8,884 bases of DNA from an uncultured Eubacteriales bacterium. Lineage in GTDB: Bacteria > Bacillota > Clostridia > Lachnospirales > Lachnospiraceae. Of this stretch, positions 5,980 through 8,884 are shown one piece after another. A program made the translations under genes and the position numbers. The stretch is taken from assembly GCA_900321915.1 (NCBI GenBank), contig ONXW01000037.1, forward strand, positions 1 through 8,884, written 5' to 3'. The notes beneath the pieces were generated by a model that did not search any database, was not told the DNA's origin, and saw nothing but the letters and a program-made list of their open reading frames with translations. Within the stretch, counting starts at the first letter, position 1, and each line of letters starts with the position of its first letter.

Positions 5980-8223
5980 ATGGTTCGTGGAAGTGTGACG
6001 GTGAAAATGATGGGACGGCCGTCTGTCACGGTGAATGGCCGGACTCTGCGGATACACTATCAGAAGGCGGAAGCGCTGCTGTATTATGTCGTTTACCGGA
6101 AGTCAGTGACAAAAAGCGACGCGGCTTTCCTGCTCTGGAACGGAAACCGGAAGGATGTGTTCCGGAACCTCCGCAATATTCTTTACCTGATACGCAAAGC
6201 CTGCGGGGAAAGCCTTCTGGTGGCGGATGAAGGCGGGCGCCTGATACCGAATCCCGAACTGGAATGGAAAACCGACGTAGATGAAGACAGGCAGGAGGGG
6301 CTGGAGAAGGGAAACAATGAGATTTTCCTGGAAGGCTTTGATGTGAAAAAGGCCGAGGGATTCGACGAGTGGCAGGCGCAGGTCCGCACATATATACGCG
6401 ACCTGTATCTCCATGAGAAGAAAAAGACCATCCTCCGGGACTCCTTCGAAAAACAGTGGGAGGAAATGGAGCGGAGCTATCTGGAATACCTCCGGAAGGA
6501 ACCATACGATGAGGATATTGTCATCCAGCTGATGGAAAATTACCGGGAGCGGCAGCTGTATTATAAGGCTGCGGAAATCTATCTGCGTCTCCGGAATTCC
6601 CTGATACAGGAAATGGGCATCCGCCCGATGAAGGAAACCACGACCCTGTATTACAGGATTCTCCAGGAGTGGAACAGGGCCGCGGACGGGGGGCCGATTC
6701 TTCCGCAGGTCCCGGAATCCCTGGGTTCTCCGGGAACACAGCAGATTATGGACGTCCTGTCCTTTTTCCCGGAGGGGGCCCCGTTTTCCCTGCTGGAAAA
6801 ACTGTTCGACAAAAAACCGATGGAGCTGCTCTATCTGTGCGGCGAGCTGGAATCGGGAAATATCCTGAGAATCTCAAACAGCGAACCGGAGGTCATGCTG
6901 TCCTTTGTCAGTCCCCGGTTCCGGAATACGGTCTACGAGAAGCTTTCCCCCGCGCACCGCAGGCTCATGCACCTGCAGATTGCGGGTATCCTGGAGAAGC
7001 AGGCAAAGCCCGGAGAGCTGGAAATGAATACACAGCTGGCAAACCACTTTTCCGGCGGGGGGAACCGCAAAAAAAGCCTGGAATACCGGATTAAAAACCT
7101 GGAAACCTATGTAAACATGCACTGCGACCTGATGGAATTTGAACTTTACACAGACTTTCACTACGGCACAGCGCCGGCGGTGCCTCCGGCGCTTTCCGGG
7201 GAGTATTCCACGGAGCAGGGCATTCTGGCCGGGTTTGAGGCGCTGTCGGAGGAAGTGAAGCAGTGCAGGCTTCAGGGCGGAGATGAGGTGTTTTTCGACA
7301 GGCTGGAAAAGGACCTCCTCTTTCTGCGGGGGCGGTTCGCCATCTACCAGGGGGATTACAGGACCGGCTGCGGCGCGATGCGAAGACTGCTCAGGCATTC
7401 GGATTCCTCGGCGGATACCGGCAGGATCCTGCAGGTGCACCGGGAGCTTGCCTATGCGGGGATGCAGACGGTGGATCCGGACATGATGAGACTGCATCTG
7501 CAGGAGGGATACCGGCTGGCGGAAGAAAATAATATGCAGATGGAAAAAGCCTTTTATGAGCGGCTGTTCGGCGCCTGCTGCGTCATGACCGGGGCATACG
7601 GGGAGGCGGAAAGCTTCCTTGACCGCTCCCGGAAGACGTTTGAGCAGTTCTCGGGGGAAATGCCGAAATATGCGGACAATATTGCCTACGCCCACGGATA
7701 CCTGGGTGACAGCCTCAGGAAAAGGAGAGAGTATGAGAGGGCGGAGGAAGAACTCCGCCTGGCGGTAGATATGTTCGCGAACAAGCAGGCGAACAGCGCG
7801 GCGGTACTGCATGTCATGCTGGGACAGACCCTGTTTGCCCGGGGAGCGTACGGGGAAGCCAGGAAAGAATTCCGGAAAGCGGATAAGCTTTTCCGGTCTT
7901 TCTGGGGCCTGACCGGAAGGGGGATCAACAGCGCGTTCCTCGCCCTGTTTGATGCCATGGACGGGGAGGAAGCCGAAGCCCTCCGCCATCTTCAGAACGC
8001 GGAACGTTTCAGCAGCCGCCTGGGCCATAAGACAGAGCAGGGACATGTCGCCCTTCTGAAAGGATACCTGAAAAAACACCTGTCAGAAGACGGGCGGGAC
8101 CGCGGAATCCTGCTGAAAGAACTGGAAAAGCCCGCGGAGGCCTATCTGGCGCTCGCAAGGCAGCAGCTGAGCGTGGAAAAAGACTGCTACGAGCTGGAGT
8201 GGGTCGACAGGGCGGTCGGGTGA
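5980..8223 (+). CDS. SARP/BTAD-type transcriptional regulator with winged-helix lid and TPR-like repeats
   Basis: This 747-residue protein resembles regulators of the AfsR/SARP type. Residues 4-100 form an OmpR-like winged-helix DNA-binding domain (VTVKMMGRPSVTVNG, then the FRNLRNILYLIRKA helix). Residues about 125-232 are a bacterial transcriptional activation domain ending in PYDEDIVIQLMENYRER and EMGIRPMKETTTLYYRIL. Residues 255-340 look like the winged-helix lid that follows STAND/AAA ATPases (FRNTVYEKLSPAHRRLMHLQ), yet no P-loop or Walker B is present anywhere. Residues 440-700 are TPR-like helical pairs (YGEAESFLDRS, YERAEEELRLA, YGEARKEFRKA). ATG 5980 is chosen because SARP domains begin close to the start and GGGGGA lies 8-9 bases upstream. 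A TTG at 5890 would lie only about 5 bases from the predicted transcript start. An out-of-frame ATG at 5972 opens an 8-codon frame overlapping the start. It probably activates the divergent operon. Confidence 0.85.
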   Translation: MVRGSVTVKMMGRPSVTVNGRTLRIHYQKAEALLYYVVYRKSVTKSDAAFLLWNGNRKDVFRNLRNILYLIRKACGESLLVADEGGRLIPNPELEWKTDVDEDRQEGLEKGNNEIFLEGFDVKKAEGFDEWQAQVRTYIRDLYLHEKKKTILRDSFEKQWEEMERSYLEYLRKEPYDEDIVIQLMENYRERQLYYKAAEIYLRLRNSLIQEMGIRPMKETTTLYYRILQEWNRAADGGPILPQVPESLGSPGTQQIMDVLSFFPEGAPFSLLEKLFDKKPMELLYLCGELESGNILRISNSEPEVMLSFVSPRFRNTVYEKLSPAHRRLMHLQIAGILEKQAKPGELEMNTQLANHFSGGGNRKKSLEYRIKNLETYVNMHCDLMEFELYTDFHYGTAPAVPPALSGEYSTEQGILAGFEALSEEVKQCRLQGGDEVFFDRLEKDLLFLRGRFAIYQGDYRTGCGAMRRLLRHSDSSADTGRILQVHRELAYAGMQTVDPDMMRLHLQEGYRLAEENNMQMEKAFYERLFGACCVMTGAYGEAESFLDRSRKTFEQFSGEMPKYADNIAYAHGYLGDSLRKRREYERAEEELRLAVDMFANKQANSAAVLHVMLGQTLFARGAYGEARKEFRKADKLFRSFWGLTGRGINSAFLALFDAMDGEEAEALRHLQNAERFSSRLGHKTEQGHVALLKGYLKKHLSEDGRDRGILLKELEKPAEAYLALARQQLSVEKDCYELEWVDRAVG

Positions 8224-8224
8224 A

Positions 8225-8356
8225 ATGCGGATCCCATTCGAAATCGTTCCAGATCCATTCTATAGCTCTAAGAACATAGAACGGCTCCGGAGAGCCGCAG
8301 CTGATATGGAAGCCCGACGTAATACCTCTGAGCATGAGCTGATTGAGGAGGATTGA
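8225..8356 (+). pseudogene. orphan C-terminal half of a RelB/DinJ family antitoxin
   Basis: This 43-codon frame runs from ATG 8225 to TGA 8354-8356. It begins MRIPFEIVPDPFYSSKNIER and ends with NTSEHELIEED. That is the toxin-wrapping C-terminal half of Firmicutes RelB/DinJ antitoxins, which usually have about 80-95 residues, with an IPFEI...DPFYS segment followed by a helix and HELIE. The N-terminal ribbon-helix-helix half is missing, and no similarity continues upstream in the same frame. No RelE/YafQ-type toxin gene follows; a terminator comes instead. It begins one base after the regulator's stop (TGAAATG), so it could be translated by re-initiation, but it has no ribosome site of its own beyond GGGTGA. 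The most likely reading is a truncated remnant. A surviving small protein that still binds a toxin is possible. Confidence 0.6.
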
Positions 8357-8378
8357 AAAAGCATAGTTCCATTCATAG

Positions 8379-8420
8379 AAAAAGGACCGAGGGTTCACGA
8401 AAAACCCGAGGTCCTTTTTT
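8379..8420 (+). terminator. rho-independent terminator downstream of the regulator and antitoxin remnant
   Basis: AAAAAGGACC at 8379-8388 pairs with GGTCCTTTTT at 8410-8419. An inner GGGTT/AACCC stem (8391-8395 with 8403-8407) is separated from it by a GA/GA internal loop, and the T run extends to 8420. It closes the regulator transcript about 155 bases after its stop. Confidence 0.85.
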
Positions 8421-8610
8421 GACCGATCAGCAGCGCTTTCCAACTGTCTCTGATCCGCTCATGCCGATCATCAGGGCTTTCCGGGAGCTTTGATCCTCCG
8501 GCCTGGGAAATGCAAAGTCTTATGGGACAGGGGGTTTCTCGGGGTTTTTGCACATATCCCTCAAATGGCATCTGTCTGCTTGTGAGAACGGGAAATTCAG
8601 AATTGGAAGA
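8421..8610. other. intergenic stretch with no convincing gene
   Basis: Between the terminator and the promoter of the last gene I see no RNA gene, mobile-element end or recognisable protein. A plus-strand frame at 8510-8713 runs through the promoter and has no ribosome site. A minus-strand frame of 58 codons (8571 down to 8395) also lacks a ribosome site and runs into the terminator hairpin, so neither is annotated as a gene. Confidence 0.6.
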
Positions 8611-8640
8611 TAGACATTTATCTCAGGGAGAGGGTATAAT
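8611..8640 (+). promoter_or_regulatory. promoter of the downstream partial gene
   Basis: TAGACA at 8611-8616 (five of six consensus bases) and TATAAT at 8635-8640 (six of six) are separated by 18 bp. A second TATAAT follows directly at 8641-8646. Transcription should begin near 8647, about 80 bases before ATG 8729. Confidence 0.75.
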
Positions 8641-8728
8641 TATAATATTCGGTATTCTTAGTTTACGAACATGGCGTATGGTCCCGGAAAGGATCCACGC
8701 GGAAAAGGTTTAACGAAAGGCAGAATCT

Positions 8729-8884
8729 ATGGCAGGCGGAAAAAAAGATCAGAAAAAGAAAGAGTCTGAGGGCAGAAATTCCGGTTTTCAGAACGGGGTT
8801 GTGATCCTTGATCTTGATGAATTTGATGATGAAGGCAGATCCATAGAGGCCGGTCCTGAGATGCGGCGTTCTGCCGGCAATGAA
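8729..8884 (+). CDS. N-terminal 52 residues of an unrecognised protein (3' truncated by window)
   Basis: ATG 8729 opens a frame that stays open to the right edge. AAAGG at 8716-8720 is a plausible ribosome site 8 bases upstream, and a consensus-like promoter stands at 8611-8640. The protein starts with a lysine-rich hydrophilic stretch (MAGGKKDQKKKE) and continues into a hydrophobic-acidic segment (GVVILDLDEFDDEG). There is no signal peptide or membrane segment in the part seen. A charged, probably disordered head often precedes a membrane or envelope-associated domain, but nothing here fixes a family. Confidence 0.65.
   Translation, partial: MAGGKKDQKKKESEGRNSGFQNGVVILDLDEFDDEGRSIEAGPEMRRSAGNE

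Noticed and set aside
6874..8079. Minus-strand open frame of 401 residues
   Set aside because: It is a complete shadow of the regulator's TPR-like region, with no ribosome site or domain.
8009..8443. Minus-strand frame of 144 residues
   Set aside because: It reads through the terminator hairpin (KKDLGFFVNPRSFF is the hairpin translated) and then antisense to the antitoxin remnant and the regulator end.
5406..8475. Shared 16-mer CATGCCGATCATCAGG at 5406 and 8460
   Set aside because: It is an isolated match without flanking similarity, one copy being inside transporter codons, so it is probably chance.
8510..8713. Plus-strand frame of 67 residues
   Set aside because: It contains the TAGACA/TATAAT promoter of the next gene and lacks a ribosome site; the product matches nothing I recognise.
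1..8884. CRISPR arrays, tRNA or rRNA genes, insertion sequences, attachment sites
   Set aside because: I found no regularly spaced repeats beyond the single tandem pair, no cloverleaf or rRNA-like sequence, and no transposase or integrase motifs.

Overview
The window is GC-rich bacterial DNA. AGGAGG-type ribosome binding sites, tight overlapping genes, a BTAD-type regulator and a RelB/DinJ tail of the 'DPFYS...HELIE' type point to a Firmicute of the class Clostridia, possibly a Lachnospiraceae-like gut anaerobe. That placement is inferred from style, not from a marker gene.

Layout. Bases 3-221 are the 3' end of an unrecognised plus-strand gene, which runs into a bidirectional terminator (270-317). 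From 5717 down to 328 the minus strand carries one compact operon of five genes. In order of transcription these are an NhaC-superfamily membrane transporter, a crotonase (enoyl-CoA hydratase/isomerase) family enzyme, two different CaiB/BaiF (family III) CoA-transferases, and a fusion of a flavin split-barrel domain with a two-cluster ferredoxin. Diverging from it, at 5980-8223, is a 747-residue SARP/BTAD-type transcriptional regulator with a helical-repeat C-terminus. Downstream of the regulator come a 43-codon remnant of a RelB/DinJ antitoxin, a terminator, a 372-base stretch (8357-8728) with no convincing gene, a good promoter (8611-8640), and the first 52 codons of an unrecognised plus-strand gene.

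How the genes may work together (inference). The operon has the logic of the carnitine cai system: import a carboxylate, load it onto CoA by CoA transfer, then hydrate, dehydrate or isomerise the acyl-CoA. It is not a cai operon, however. The transporter is not a BCCT carrier, and there are no acyl-CoA dehydrogenase or ETF genes. The pathway also ends with a flavin/ferredoxin protein whose role is not apparent. The substrate cannot be read from the sequence.

The points most worth attention are these. The first CoA-transferase has Gln168 where the family has its catalytic Asp, while its partner keeps Asp169, which suggests a hetero-oligomer with one catalytic subunit. A pair of GTGTCA direct repeats spaced exactly 11 bp lies just upstream of the operon promoter, the spacing expected for a SARP-type regulator. 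The regulator has a lid-like winged-helix segment but no visible ATPase core. A 40-bp tandem duplication spans the transporter stop codon. The antitoxin tail begins one base after the regulator's stop.
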